DNA of 64,000 nt. Origin: Actinomadura atramentaria DSM 43919. Lineage in GTDB: Bacteria > Actinomycetota > Actinomycetes > Streptosporangiales > Streptosporangiaceae. Of this stretch, positions 42,263 to 50,267 are shown piece after piece. The stretch spans positions 121,117 through 185,116 of the forward strand of contig NZ_KB907221.1 in the NCBI RefSeq assembly GCF_000381885.1, read 5' to 3'. The notes under the pieces were generated by a model. That model saw only the letters and a program-made list of their open reading frames with translations. It had not been told where the DNA came from and did not search any database. Made by a program: the position numbers and the translations under genes. The number at the start of each line of letters is the position of its first letter. Position 1 is the first letter of the stretch.

Positions 42263-43309
42263 GTGACCGACCCGACCGCCGTCCACCAGGGCTTCGCCAG
42301 CGACAACCACGCGGGCGTCCACCCCGACGTCCTCGCCGCGCTCACCGCCGCCGCGCCCGGCCGCGCCGCCGCCTACGGGGCCGACCCGTGGACGGAACGG
42401 CTCGGCGCGGTCGTGCGGCGGCACTTCGGCGACACCGCCCGTGCCTACCCGGTGTTCAACGGCACCGGTGCGAACGTCGTCGGCCTCCAGGCGATGGCCG
42501 ATCCGTGGAGCGCGGCGATCTGCACCGCGACCTCGCACGTCCACGTGGACGAGTGCGGGGCCGCCGAACGCGTCGCCGGGCTGAAGCTCCTCCCCGTCGC
42601 CGCGCCGGACGGCAAGCTCACCCCCGAGCTGGTCGACCCGCTCGTGACCGGGTTCGGCGACCCGCACCACGCGCAGCCGCGCGTCATCACGATCACGCAG
42701 GCCACCGAACTCGGCACCGTCTACACGCCCGCCGAGGTCGCCGCGCTCGCCGAGTACGCGCACGGGCGCGGGCTGCTGCTGCACATGGACGGCGCGCGGC
42801 TCGCCAACGCGGCCGCGTCCCTCGGCGTCCCGGCCCGCGCGTTCACCGCCGACGCGGGCGTGGACGTCCTGTCGCTCGGCGGCACCAAGAACGGCGCGAT
42901 GCTCGGTGAGGCCGTCGTCGTGCTGGACCCGGGCGCGGTGCGCGGCATCGAGTACGTCCGCAAGATGGACCTGCAGCTCGCCTCCAAGATGCGGTTCGTG
43001 TCGGCGCAGCTCGTCGCGCTGTTCGACGGCGACCTGTGGCTGCGCAACGCCCGGCACGCGAACGCGATGGCGCGCCGCCTGGCGGACGCGGTCCGGTCCG
43101 TCCCCGGCGTGCGGATCACGCGGCCCGTGCAGGCCAACGGCGTCTTCGCGGTGCTGCCGCCGGACGCCGCGCGGCGGCTCCGCGAGCGGTACGCGTTCCA
43201 TCCGTGGGACGCGGCGACGGGCGAGGTCCGCTGGATGTGCGCGTTCGACACGACGCCCGACGAGGTGGACGCGTTCGCCGCGGCCGTCAGGGCGGCCGCC
43301 GCCGGCTAG
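42263..43309 (+). CDS. ltaE: Low-specificity L-threonine aldolase (beta-eliminating lyase family)
   Basis: A 348-residue PLP enzyme: FASDNHAGVHPDVL at the start, VFNGTGANVVGLQA, TSHVHVDECGAAE, LLLHMDGARLANAA and the PLP lysine in LGGTKNGAMLGE (Lys209). These are threonine-aldolase hallmarks. It splits L-threonine or allo-threonine to glycine and acetaldehyde. GTG at 42263 was preferred because TAGGGC stands eight bases upstream, suggesting a leaderless transcript; a GTG at 42245 is possible. Its TAG stop shares the palindrome CTAG with the stop of the convergent Mce gene. Confidence 0.9.
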   Translation: MTDPTAVHQGFASDNHAGVHPDVLAALTAAAPGRAAAYGADPWTERLGAVVRRHFGDTARAYPVFNGTGANVVGLQAMADPWSAAICTATSHVHVDECGAAERVAGLKLLPVAAPDGKLTPELVDPLVTGFGDPHHAQPRVITITQATELGTVYTPAEVAALAEYAHGRGLLLHMDGARLANAAASLGVPARAFTADAGVDVLSLGGTKNGAMLGEAVVVLDPGAVRGIEYVRKMDLQLASKMRFVSAQLVALFDGDLWLRNARHANAMARRLADAVRSVPGVRITRPVQANGVFAVLPPDAARRLRERYAFHPWDAATGEVRWMCAFDTTPDEVDAFAAAVRAAAAG

Positions 43310-44271
43310 CAGACGTCGATGAAGATCGAGCACGGGTCCAGGGACAGCGTGTTCAGGCCCTGCCCGAGCAGCGTGCCGCTCGGGCCCGGCGTGTTGATCA
43401 TCGACGCGAGGCCGTGGAAGAAGCCGTCGAGCACGTCGATGAGGCGGCCGATGCGCGGGGCCTGCGCGGCGAGCACGCCGACCGCGGGCGCGGCCGAGTC
43501 GATGATCGAGCCGAGGTGTCCGCCCTGGCGGTCCAGCGTCCCGGCGGTCGTCGCCGCGAACCGCGCGGCCTCGTCCAGCAGCGCCGACACCCGGTCGGGG
43601 CGGCCGTGGACGACGGGGGCGAGCCGGTCCAGGTCGCCGACCGCGCCGGTGATGCGCGCGCCGCGCTCCCCCAGCGTCGCGCCGACGTCCGCGAGGTCCC
43701 CGACGATCGCGGCCAGGTCGTCGCGGCGGCGGTCCGTCGCGGCCACGACCGCCGCGCCGTGGTCGAGGGCGCGGCGCAGCGCCGGGCCCTCGCCGGACAG
43801 CCCGGCGGACAGCGCGTGCAGGACCGCCGCGACGTCGTCGGGGTCGATCGCGCGGGTCAGTTCGTACGCCGGGTCCGCGATGTCGGCCGGTTCGAGCGGC
43901 GGACCGGCCGCCGCGACCGTCGCGCCCTCCGGCAGCGCCGGGCCGGAGCCGAGGTCCAGGACGAGGTCCTTCGGGCCGAACACCGACACCGGCTCGATCG
44001 ACGCGCGGGCCGACGCCGGGACCGCGACCGTCGCGCGGAACCGCACGGCGACGCGGCCGTCCGGCAGGAGCCGCACGCTCTCGACGCGGCCGACCGCGAC
44101 GCCGCGCACCTTGACGTCGGAGCGGCCCGCGTCCAGGCCCTGACCGGCGCGGTCGAACACGGCGCGGTAGCGGCGCCCGTCGTGGTGCGGGCGGGCGAGC
44201 CAGCCGAGCAGCGCGGCGACCAGGACGAGCGTCGTGACGCCGACGAGCGCCGGGGTGCGCGAGGTGTGCAT
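43306..44271 (-). CDS. Solitary Mce/MlaD-family protein
   Basis: A 321-residue protein. One N-terminal membrane helix (ALVGVTTLVLVAALLGWLA) is followed by the Mce domain (YRAVFDRAGQGLDAGRSDVKVRGVAVGRVESVRL, VSVFGPKDLVLDLGSG). A long helical region and a C-terminal Cys-containing end (SLDPCSIFIDVC) follow. Mce proteins form hexameric lipid-transfer tubes with YrbE permeases. Neither permeases nor further mce genes are nearby, so this is an orphan copy. The ATG has GGGAGA upstream. It is divergent from an MpaB-type oxygenase gene. Confidence 0.82.
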   Translation of the reverse strand: MHTSRTPALVGVTTLVLVAALLGWLARPHHDGRRYRAVFDRAGQGLDAGRSDVKVRGVAVGRVESVRLLPDGRVAVRFRATVAVPASARASIEPVSVFGPKDLVLDLGSGPALPEGATVAAAGPPLEPADIADPAYELTRAIDPDDVAAVLHALSAGLSGEGPALRRALDHGAAVVAATDRRRDDLAAIVGDLADVGATLGERGARITGAVGDLDRLAPVVHGRPDRVSALLDEAARFAATTAGTLDRQGGHLGSIIDSAAPAVGVLAAQAPRIGRLIDVLDGFFHGLASMINTPGPSGTLLGQGLNTLSLDPCSIFIDVC

Positions 44272-44385
44272 GGGGTCTCCCGCGGGGTGGGGCCGCCATT
44301 GCATCCGATCCCGCGCCGGGCGGGCTACGAAGACGGGGCAGGAAAGTGAGCGCCGTCACACCGTGCCAGGTGACAAGACTGGAAA

Positions 44386-44424
44386 TGAGACAGATATTGA
44401 CTCGCGTCTCAAACGGGTTACGCT
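44386..44424 (+). promoter_or_regulatory. Promoter with overlapping inverted repeat
   Basis: TTGACT (44397-44402) and TACGCT (44419-44424) are 16 bp apart. TGAGAC (44386-44391) and GTCTCA (44406-44411) form an inverted repeat across the -35 box, suiting a repressor site. It serves the oxygenase gene 30 bp downstream and may also affect the divergent Mce gene. Confidence 0.5.
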
Positions 44425-44453
44425 CGGAAGGGAACCGTCGCCCGGAGGTTTCG

Positions 44454-45317
44454 ATGCCCCCTCCGTCCCGCCCCCTCGGCCCAGACAGCCTGCTGCGGAG
44501 GTACGCGGCCGACGTGCGGTCCCTCCTCCCCGGCGCGGCCGCCGGGCTGCTCCAGCTCATGCACCCCGCCATCGGCGCGGGCGTCGGCGAGCACTCGGCG
44601 TTCTTCGACGCGCCGTTCGACCGGATCCACCGGTCCGTCCCGCAGATCTGGGCGACGATCCTCGCCCCCGACGGCGCCGACCGCGCCCGCGCCGTCCGCG
44701 ACCTGCACCGCTCGATCGGCGGCGCGGACGAGCTGGGGCGGCGCTACCACGCACTCACGCCCGAGACGTTCTGGTGGGCGCACGCGACGTTCACCTGGGA
44801 GATCTTCAAGGCCGCCGAGCTGTTCCACCCCGCGACGCTGCGCGCCGAGGAACTGGAGGCGCTGTACGCCGAGACCGTCACCTGGTACTCGCGGTACGGC
44901 GTCAGCATGCGGCCCGTGCCGCCGGACTACGCGGCGTTCCAGTCGAAGTTCTGGCACGTCTGCGCCGAGGAACTCGAACTGACCCCGGCGGCCGCCCGCG
45001 CCCTCGACATCGCCCGGCACGGTTCCGACACGCTGACGCTGCTGCCCGTCGGCGGACCGCGCGCCGACCGGGCGGGCCGCCTCGTCGCCGAACGGCCGCT
45101 GCGCCTCGTCACGTTCGGCTGCCTGCCGCCGATCGTCCGGCTGCGCTTCGCGATCCCCTGGGGGCCGCTCGACGAGACGGCCTTCCGCGCCCTCGCCCTC
45201 GCGAACCGGCAGGGCTACCGGATGGTGCCGAGCGGCCTCAACCGCTGGGCGCTGCAACGCATGCTGCGCTACATCGGAGCGCACACGCGCGAGGGGCGCT
45301 ACCGCCCGGCGGCGTGA
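44454..45317 (+). CDS. MpaB/DUF2236-family oxygenase, second paralogue
   Basis: A 287-residue MpaB/rubber-oxygenase-like protein: LLPGAAAGLLQLMHPAIGAGVGEHSAFF, RAVRDLHRSIGG, HALTPETFWWAHATFTWEIFKAAELFH and FQSKFWHVCAEELELTP. Histidines in LMHPA, DLHRS and WWAHATF are candidate metal or heme ligands. It differs strongly from the copy at 1188, so the two are not recent duplicates. The ATG has GGAGG at eight bases. Substrate unknown. Confidence 0.82.
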   Translation: MPPPSRPLGPDSLLRRYAADVRSLLPGAAAGLLQLMHPAIGAGVGEHSAFFDAPFDRIHRSVPQIWATILAPDGADRARAVRDLHRSIGGADELGRRYHALTPETFWWAHATFTWEIFKAAELFHPATLRAEELEALYAETVTWYSRYGVSMRPVPPDYAAFQSKFWHVCAEELELTPAAARALDIARHGSDTLTLLPVGGPRADRAGRLVAERPLRLVTFGCLPPIVRLRFAIPWGPLDETAFRALALANRQGYRMVPSGLNRWALQRMLRYIGAHTREGRYRPAA

Positions 45318-45330
45318 GGGGGTGGCGCTT

Positions 45331-45349
45331 GTAGGGGGCGACCCCCTAC
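45331..45349 (+). terminator. Hairpin after the oxygenase gene
   Basis: GTAGGGGG (45331-45338) pairs with CCCCCTAC (45342-45349) around CGA, 13 bp past the stop, followed by a C-run. It resembles the hairpin at 63763-63778. It separates the oxygenase from the convergent amidohydrolase gene. Confidence 0.65.
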
Positions 45350-45416
45350 GCCCCCCCGCGGCCCCTGTGGCCCGGCTGGTTGTTTGGTTAATCGGCTGGC
45401 GCCTTTACGTTGTAGA

Positions 45417-46229
45417 TCATTTCGTCCGTTCCAGGAAGACGCGGGTGGCGTTGCCGCTGAGGAACGCCTGCTTCTGCTCGTCCGGCAGGTCCAGGGCGTC
45501 GAGGCCGCGCAGGGCCCGTTCCGGGGCGATCATCGGGTAGTTCGTTCCGAACATCACCTTGTGGCGCGGGTCGTTCAGGTAGCGGACGAGTTCGGGCGGG
45601 TAGCGGCGCACCGTGTACGCCGAGGTGTCGATGTAGACGTTCGGGTGCTTGCGGCAGACCGCGACCATCTCCTCCGTCCACGGGTAGCCGATGTGGCCGC
45701 CCACGATGACGAGTTCCGGGAAGTCCAGCGCGACCTGGTCGAGGTACGGGATCGGGCGGCCCGTCTCGCTCGGCCTGAGCGGCCCGGTGTGCCCGACCTG
45801 CGTGCAGAACGGGACGCCCAGCTCCACGCACTCGGCGTACAGCGGGTAGTACAGGCGGTCCGTCGGCGGCCGCTCCCACAGCCACGGGACGACCCGCAGG
45901 CCGCGGAACCCCAGGTCGCGGACGCACCGGCGCAGCTCGCGGACGGCCTCCATCGGACGGCGCAGGTCCACCGAGGCGATCCCCGCGAACCGGTCGGGCG
46001 CGACCGCGACGAAGTCCGCGACCTCGTCGTTGCTCACCAGGTCGCCCTCGGGGCCGTACCACGCGCTCATCAGCGCGACGTCCACGCCGCCCGCGTCCAT
46101 CGCCCGCAGCGTGTCCTCGACCGGGGAGTCCTCCGGGGGCTGCCGCCCGATCCAGCGCCACAGGGACGCCAGCATCTCGTGCCGCAGGAACCTCGGCGTC
46201 CCGTGCTGCATCCACGCGTCAACGATCAT
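45417..46229 (-). CDS. Amidohydrolase-2 family protein (ACMSD-like TIM barrel)
   Basis: A 270-residue TIM-barrel protein with the amidohydrolase-2 layout: FRGLRVVPWLWERPPTDRLYYPLYAEC, FPELVIVGGHIGYPW, NVYIDTSAY and MFGTNYPMIAPERAL. The first strand, MIVDAWMQHGTP, lacks the usual HxH metal pair, and GTNYP stands where GTDYP is common. Hydrolase or decarboxylase activity is therefore uncertain. It overlaps the upstream TetR gene by 11 bp and is surely co-expressed with it. Confidence 0.8.
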   Translation of the reverse strand: MIVDAWMQHGTPRFLRHEMLASLWRWIGRQPPEDSPVEDTLRAMDAGGVDVALMSAWYGPEGDLVSNDEVADFVAVAPDRFAGIASVDLRRPMEAVRELRRCVRDLGFRGLRVVPWLWERPPTDRLYYPLYAECVELGVPFCTQVGHTGPLRPSETGRPIPYLDQVALDFPELVIVGGHIGYPWTEEMVAVCRKHPNVYIDTSAYTVRRYPPELVRYLNDPRHKVMFGTNYPMIAPERALRGLDALDLPDEQKQAFLSGNATRVFLERTK

Positions 46230-46773
46230 CGTTCTTCCCTCCCAGGGCACGCCAGGCGGCGGCCCCCAGCTCGGCGATGCGCCGGTCGTCGGGCGCGGGA
46301 ACCGCGCCCGCGAGCCACAGCCGGGACAGCTCCTGCGCCGGCCCGAGCCACACGACGAACACCAGCCCGGGATCGAGCCGCGCCAGCTCCCCGTCCCGCA
46401 CGCGCTCCCGCCACCACGCGAAGACGTCGCGGAAGAACGCCCGGCCGTGGTCCCCCGCGGGCGCGCGCTCGGTGAACAGGAACCGCGCCCGCTCGGGATG
46501 CTCCCGGCACCACCGGACATGGAACGCGACGAGCCCCTCGACGGCCGCCCGCACGCCGTCGAAGCCGTGCAGCTCGGCCAGGAACTCGCGCTGGTAGACG
46601 CCCAGGCACTCGACGAACAGCGCATCGACGACCTGCTGCCGCCCCGAGAAGTGGTGGTAGAACGCCCCCGGACTGACGCCCGCGGCCTCGCGCAACCGCC
46701 CGAGCGGCGTCCCCGCGACACCGTCCCGGGCGAACAGCTCCAGCGCGGCCCTGAGAATCCCGTCCCGACTCAC
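46219..46773 (-). CDS. TetR-family regulator of the amidohydrolase operon
   Basis: A 184-residue TetR protein: GILRAALELFARDGVAGTPLGR, then helix-turn-helix LREAAGVSPGAFYHHFSGRQQVV. The C-terminal domain has FHVRWCREHPERARFLF, typical of TetR_C regulators. The start is GTG at 46773, inside a 15-bp palindrome that is its probable own operator. It is the first gene of a two-gene operon with the amidohydrolase. Confidence 0.88.
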   Translation of the reverse strand: MSRDGILRAALELFARDGVAGTPLGRLREAAGVSPGAFYHHFSGRQQVVDALFVECLGVYQREFLAELHGFDGVRAAVEGLVAFHVRWCREHPERARFLFTERAPAGDHGRAFFRDVFAWWRERVRDGELARLDPGLVFVVWLGPAQELSRLWLAGAVPAPDDRRIAELGAAAWRALGGKNDDR

Positions 46774-46787
46774 AGAATTTTATTCTG
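46773..46787. promoter_or_regulatory. Palindromic operator over the TetR start codon
   Basis: CAGAAT-TTT-ATTCTG is a perfect inverted repeat whose edge is the first base of the GTG start. With AT-rich -10-like sequence inside it, a bound regulator would block its own leaderless promoter. Confidence 0.6.
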
Positions 46788-46856
46788 TTGGCCCGACGAA
46801 CCAGATACAACCCCCTCCCCCGGAAAGATCACCGACGACGCCGCTCGCGCGGCGGG

Positions 46857-47378
46857 TCACGGCTCCTCCGGGGACCGCCTTCGCCTGGAGCGCTCAGGCT
46901 GTGGCGGAGCCGGGGCGCTAGGGTCGTCGGCCAGGCCGGCGAGCAGGGTGAAGAGCAGGTCGCGCAGGTGGGCGGATTCGGCCCGGGTCAGCGGGTCGAA
47001 CAGGTGGCGGCGGACGGCCTCGACGTGTCCGGGCGCGGCGGCGGCCAGGACGGCGAAGCCCTCGTCGGTCAGTTCCGCGAGCGTGGTGCGGCGGTCCTCG
47101 GGGTGCTTGGCGCGGCGGACCCACCCGCGCTCCTCCAGCCGCTTCACCGCGTGCGACAGGCGGCTCGGCGACGAGCACACCGTGCGGGCCAGTTCGGACA
47201 TCGCGAGCGTCCGCCCGGGCGACTCCGAGAGCATCGCGAGGATCATGTAGTAGGCGTGCGGCATGCCCGCGTCCTGCTGGAGCTGCCGGTCCAGGGCCTC
47301 GTTGAGCAGGCGCGACGTCCACAGGAAGGCGCGCCAGGTGCGCTGCTCGTCGTCGTCCAGCCAGCGTGCGCCGTCCAT
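46857..47378 (-). CDS. MarR-family transcriptional regulator
   Basis: A 173-residue MarR protein: QLQQDAGMPHAYYMILAMLSESPGRTLAMSELART, then the winged helix CSSPSRLSHAVKRLEERGWVRRAKHPEDRRTTLAELTDEG with the conserved wing DRR. The tail is Pro/Arg-rich. It is divergent from the dioxygenase gene and should bind the two TTGAAYGYTCAA palindromes between them. An oxidised or aromatic ligand is plausible but inferred. Confidence 0.9.
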   Translation of the reverse strand: MDGARWLDDDEQRTWRAFLWTSRLLNEALDRQLQQDAGMPHAYYMILAMLSESPGRTLAMSELARTVCSSPSRLSHAVKRLEERGWVRRAKHPEDRRTTLAELTDEGFAVLAAAAPGHVEAVRRHLFDPLTRAESAHLRDLLFTLLAGLADDPSAPAPPQPERSRRRRSPEEP

Positions 47379-47403
47379 CGCGCGGGCCGCCCTCCCCCAT
47401 TGA

Positions 47404-47449
47404 TTGAATGTTCAAATTCTATCGCCTACCCTAATAGTTGAACGCTCAA
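47404..47449. promoter_or_regulatory. Two matching MarR operators
   Basis: TTGAATGTTCAA (47404-47415) and TTGAACGCTCAA (47438-47449) share the palindrome TTGAAYGYTCAA. They lie 34 bp apart in the space between the MarR and dioxygenase genes. The second is extended by one base on each side (AGTTGAACGCTCAACT). Candidate -10 boxes (TACCCT) lie between them. Confidence 0.7.
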
Positions 47450-47462
47450 CTTTGGAGGCGAC

Positions 47463-48224
47463 ATGGCTCCGATGCCGGTCCTGTACCTGAGCCACGGCGC
47501 GCCGCCGCTGGCCGACGACGCCGTCTGGACGCGCGAACTGGCGGCCTGGTCGGCGGAGCTGCCCCGCCCGTCCTCGATCCTGGTCGTCTCCGCCCACTGG
47601 GAGGACGCGCCGACCACCGTGAGCGCGACCCGCGCGGTGCCGCTGGTCTACGACTTCTGGGGCTTCCCCGAGCACTACTACCGCGTGCGCTACGACGCGC
47701 CGGGCGCGCCCGGCCTCGCCGACGAGGTCGCCGCGCTGGTGCCCGGCCTGCGACGCGACGAGACGCGCGGGCTCGACCACGGCGCGTACGTCCCGCTCGT
47801 CGAGATGTTCCCCGCCGCGGACGTCCCGGTCCTGCAACTGTCGATGCCGACGCTGGACCCCGAGCGCCTGTTCGCGCTCGGCCGCTCGCTCGCGCCGCTG
47901 CGCGACCAGGGCGTCCTCATCGTGGGCAGCGGCTTCACCACCCACAACCTGCGCGGCCTGGACCCGGACCCGGCCGCGCCGCCGCCCGCGTGGTCGGCGG
48001 AGTTCGACGCGTGGACCGAGCGGGCCGTCACGGGCGGCGACGTCGATGCCGTCCTGGATTTCCGCCGCAAGGCCCCCGCCGCCCACCTGGCCCACCCCCG
48101 CACAGAACATTTCGCCCCTCTCTTCGTCACCCTGGGCGCGACCGCCGACGCCTCCGCCACGCCCCGCACCACCGTCGACGGCTTCTGGCACGGCCTGGCC
48201 AAACGCTCCTTCCAGTTCGACTGA
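47463..48224 (+). CDS. LigB/DODA-type class III extradiol dioxygenase
   Basis: A 253-residue protein of the 4,5-DOPA-dioxygenase/YgiD family: VLYLSHGAPPLADD and VVSAHWEDAPTT carry two metal histidines. LDHGAYVPLVEMFPAADVPVLQLSMP and VGSGFTTHNLRGL add the rest of the site. Zinc- or iron-dependent ring opening of a catechol-like compound is the family reaction. The ATG has GGAGG at eight bases. Control by the divergent MarR protein is strongly suggested by operators in its promoter. Confidence 0.88.
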   Translation: MAPMPVLYLSHGAPPLADDAVWTRELAAWSAELPRPSSILVVSAHWEDAPTTVSATRAVPLVYDFWGFPEHYYRVRYDAPGAPGLADEVAALVPGLRRDETRGLDHGAYVPLVEMFPAADVPVLQLSMPTLDPERLFALGRSLAPLRDQGVLIVGSGFTTHNLRGLDPDPAAPPPAWSAEFDAWTERAVTGGDVDAVLDFRRKAPAAHLAHPRTEHFAPLFVTLGATADASATPRTTVDGFWHGLAKRSFQFD

Positions 48225-48262
48225 CGACCCCACCCCTCCCCCAGTTCGGGTCCAGCGGGCGG

Positions 48263-49138
48263 TCAGCGGGGACGGCGGCGGAGGTGGGCCAGCCGGGCGG
48301 CCACGCGGTCGAGGGCGGCGGCCGGGGGATTCCAGCCGCGGCGCAGGAGCGCCGTGACCACCGCCTCCACATAGGGGGCCGGGGCGTACCGGACCTCTCG
48401 CGTCACCGTGATGAACTCCCATCCCTCCTCCTCGCGCAGCCAGCGGCGGCGGCGCTCGTCGTGGGCGCGGGACCGCGCGCCGGTGTGATGGCGTTCGCCG
48501 TCGTACTCGACGCCGACGCGGAACCTCTCGTAGCCGAGATCGACGTAGCAGTACCGCTCGTCCGGCCCGGCGACGGGGATCTGCGTCGCCGGGACGGGCA
48601 GGCCCGCGTCGACGAGCAGCACGCGCGTCCGGCTCTCCCCCGGCGACTGCGCCCCCGCGTCGCCCGCGCGCAGGACGGCGCGCAGCCGGTCGCTGCGGCG
48701 GTAGCCGTCCAGCGGGCGCGCCAGGTCGCGCAGTCCGGCGACGGTCGCGCCGCGCCGCAGGAACTGGTCGAGCGCGGCGACCGCGTCGGCGCGGGGCAGC
48801 CAGCGCGCGCAGTCCAGCGCCGTCCGCGCGGGGGTCGTCAGCCGGACGCCGCCGCGTTCGGCGACGTGCCCGGCCGGGAGCGGCACGCGCTCGGGGTCGT
48901 TCCAGGGCGGCGCGGGCGGACCGGCCCGCGCGCCGCCGATCACCTCCAGCGGAGGTTCGCGCGGGTCGGCGCCGGGCGGCAGCACGTCCAGGCCCCAGAT
49001 CCACGCGGCGGTGCGGCGCGCGACCGTGGCATCGGCGTCTCCGGCGCGCTCCAGCGAACGCCGCACCGTCTCGGCGCGCTCGCGGACCGCGTCACGGGGT
49101 TCGGCGGCCGTCTCGGGGAAGAGCTCTCCGTCGTCCAT
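48263..49138 (-). CDS. DUF559/Vsr-like endonuclease-fold protein
   Basis: A 291-residue protein of a type common in actinomycetes. The N-terminal part resembles AbiEi-like antitoxin-fold proteins (VARRTAAWIWGLDVLPPG, TTPARTALDCARWLPRADAVAALDQFLRRG). The C-terminal part is a PD-(D/E)xK-like fold: Glu168 in ESRTRVLLVDAGLPVP, CYVDLGYERFRVGVEYDGERHH, then WEFITVTREV. No toxin gene is adjacent. Function, whether DNA repair, nuclease or domesticated antitoxin, is unknown. The ribosome site is weak (GGTCGGGG). Confidence 0.7.
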   Translation of the reverse strand: MDDGELFPETAAEPRDAVRERAETVRRSLERAGDADATVARRTAAWIWGLDVLPPGADPREPPLEVIGGARAGPPAPPWNDPERVPLPAGHVAERGGVRLTTPARTALDCARWLPRADAVAALDQFLRRGATVAGLRDLARPLDGYRRSDRLRAVLRAGDAGAQSPGESRTRVLLVDAGLPVPATQIPVAGPDERYCYVDLGYERFRVGVEYDGERHHTGARSRAHDERRRRWLREEEGWEFITVTREVRYAPAPYVEAVVTALLRRGWNPPAAALDRVAARLAHLRRRPR

Positions 49139-49433
49139 GCCCCGACCATGAACGGTCCAGAAGCACTCCGCGAAAATCCGCATCGGCCTGTGGAAAACTC
49201 GACCGGCTTCCCTACGTCGCCGCCATGTCCGACCTGCACGAACGCGCCGTCGCCGCCGAACCGCCCGCCGACCTCGCACCGGACGAAGCAGCGGAACCGG
49301 CCCGCGTCGGCTGGAACACCGCCCGGCCCGCTTCCACGAGGAAGCCGACGCAGCACCCGTCGCCGCCGGAGAACTCCCCGCCTGACGCGGCATCAGCCGA
49401 ACCCGCGACCGACCATGCCGGTCGCGGGCGCGT
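49139..49433. other. 295-bp region without a convincing gene
   Basis: Short open frames exist on both strands, but none has a ribosome site with convincing coding bias. A plus-strand ATG at 49225 opens a Pro/Ala/Glu-rich frame that runs into the neighbouring gene on the other strand. The segment could hold promoters for the leftward endonuclease-like gene or a decayed gene. Confidence 0.4.
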
Positions 49434-50198
49434 TCAGGCGTCTCCGGGCGCGGGTTCGGCGCAGGCATGGTGCGTCCAGGCCGCGATCCGGGCGACGAGT
49501 TCCGGCGTCGCGGCGATCTCGGCGTGGCCGAAGCCGGGCTCGATCCACAGTTCACGGGGTTCGCGGGCCGCGGCGAAGAGCTGGCGGGGATGGTCGAGCG
49601 GGAAGAACGGATCGGCGTCGCCGTGGACGATCAGCAGCGGCGCGGGCGAGACGCGTCCGGCGACCTCGTGCGGCGCCTCCGGCATCGGGTCCCAGCCGTT
49701 CGCGGCGATGCGCGTGCCGCGCGCGAGCCGGACCGCGAGCCGCCCCGCGCGGCGCTCGATGACCCAGTGGACGCGCCGCATCGGCGCCGTCCCCCGGTAG
49801 TACCAGCGGGCGGGCGCGCTGACGGCCGCGACCGCGTCCGCGCCGCCCGTCAGCGCCGCGTACCGGACGGCGACCGCCCCGCCGAGCGAGAAGCCGACGA
49901 CGGCGACCCGCCGGTAGCCGCGCCGCCGCGCCGCCTCGACCGCCGCCTCGACGTCCAGGACCTCCCGGTCCCCCACGGTGGAGTGCCCGCCGGAGCGCCC
50001 GTGGCCGCGCAGGTCGAGCGCGACGACGCCGCCGCGCCGCCGCAGGACGTCGGCGATGCGGCGCAGCGCGGGCTGCCGCCAGGAGCAGGTGAACCCGTGG
50101 ACGAGCACGAAGCACAGCGCGCGGTCGCCGGGCGAGTGGCCCGCGTCGATGCGGACCGCGTCACGGGTGAAGAGGGTGAGGGACTCCGTGTCGTTCAC
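49434..50198 (-). CDS. Alpha/beta hydrolase
   Basis: A 254-residue alpha/beta-fold hydrolase: CFVLVHGFTCSW, VVALDLRGHGRSGGH, the nucleophile elbow VGFSLGGAVAVRYAAL with Ser, IVHGDADPFFPLDH with Asp and EPGFGHAEIA with His, so the triad is complete. No signal peptide is seen. GTG at 50198 follows GGGACG; an ATG six codons upstream is possible. It is divergent from the cobalamin riboswitch operon and there is no sign of shared function. Confidence 0.85.
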   Translation of the reverse strand: MNDTESLTLFTRDAVRIDAGHSPGDRALCFVLVHGFTCSWRQPALRRIADVLRRRGGVVALDLRGHGRSGGHSTVGDREVLDVEAAVEAARRRGYRRVAVVGFSLGGAVAVRYAALTGGADAVAAVSAPARWYYRGTAPMRRVHWVIERRAGRLAVRLARGTRIAANGWDPMPEAPHEVAGRVSPAPLLIVHGDADPFFPLDHPRQLFAAAREPRELWIEPGFGHAEIAATPELVARIAAWTHHACAEPAPGDA

Positions 50199-50267
50199 CG
50201 TCCCATGATCGCCCATCCGGTGCGCGGACGGCCCGCGAAAAGCAGGGCGCCCCGGCTGATAACGTTG

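Noticed and set aside
48263..49138. Complete AbiE-type toxin-antitoxin system
   Set aside because: Only the antitoxin-like and nuclease-like part is present; no AbiEii nucleotidyltransferase toxin gene follows.
49225..49800. Possible plus-strand gene starting MSDLHERAVAAE
   Set aside because: No good ribosome site, drifts into Pro/Ala/Ser-rich sequence, and overlaps the well-supported hydrolase on the other strand by several hundred bases.
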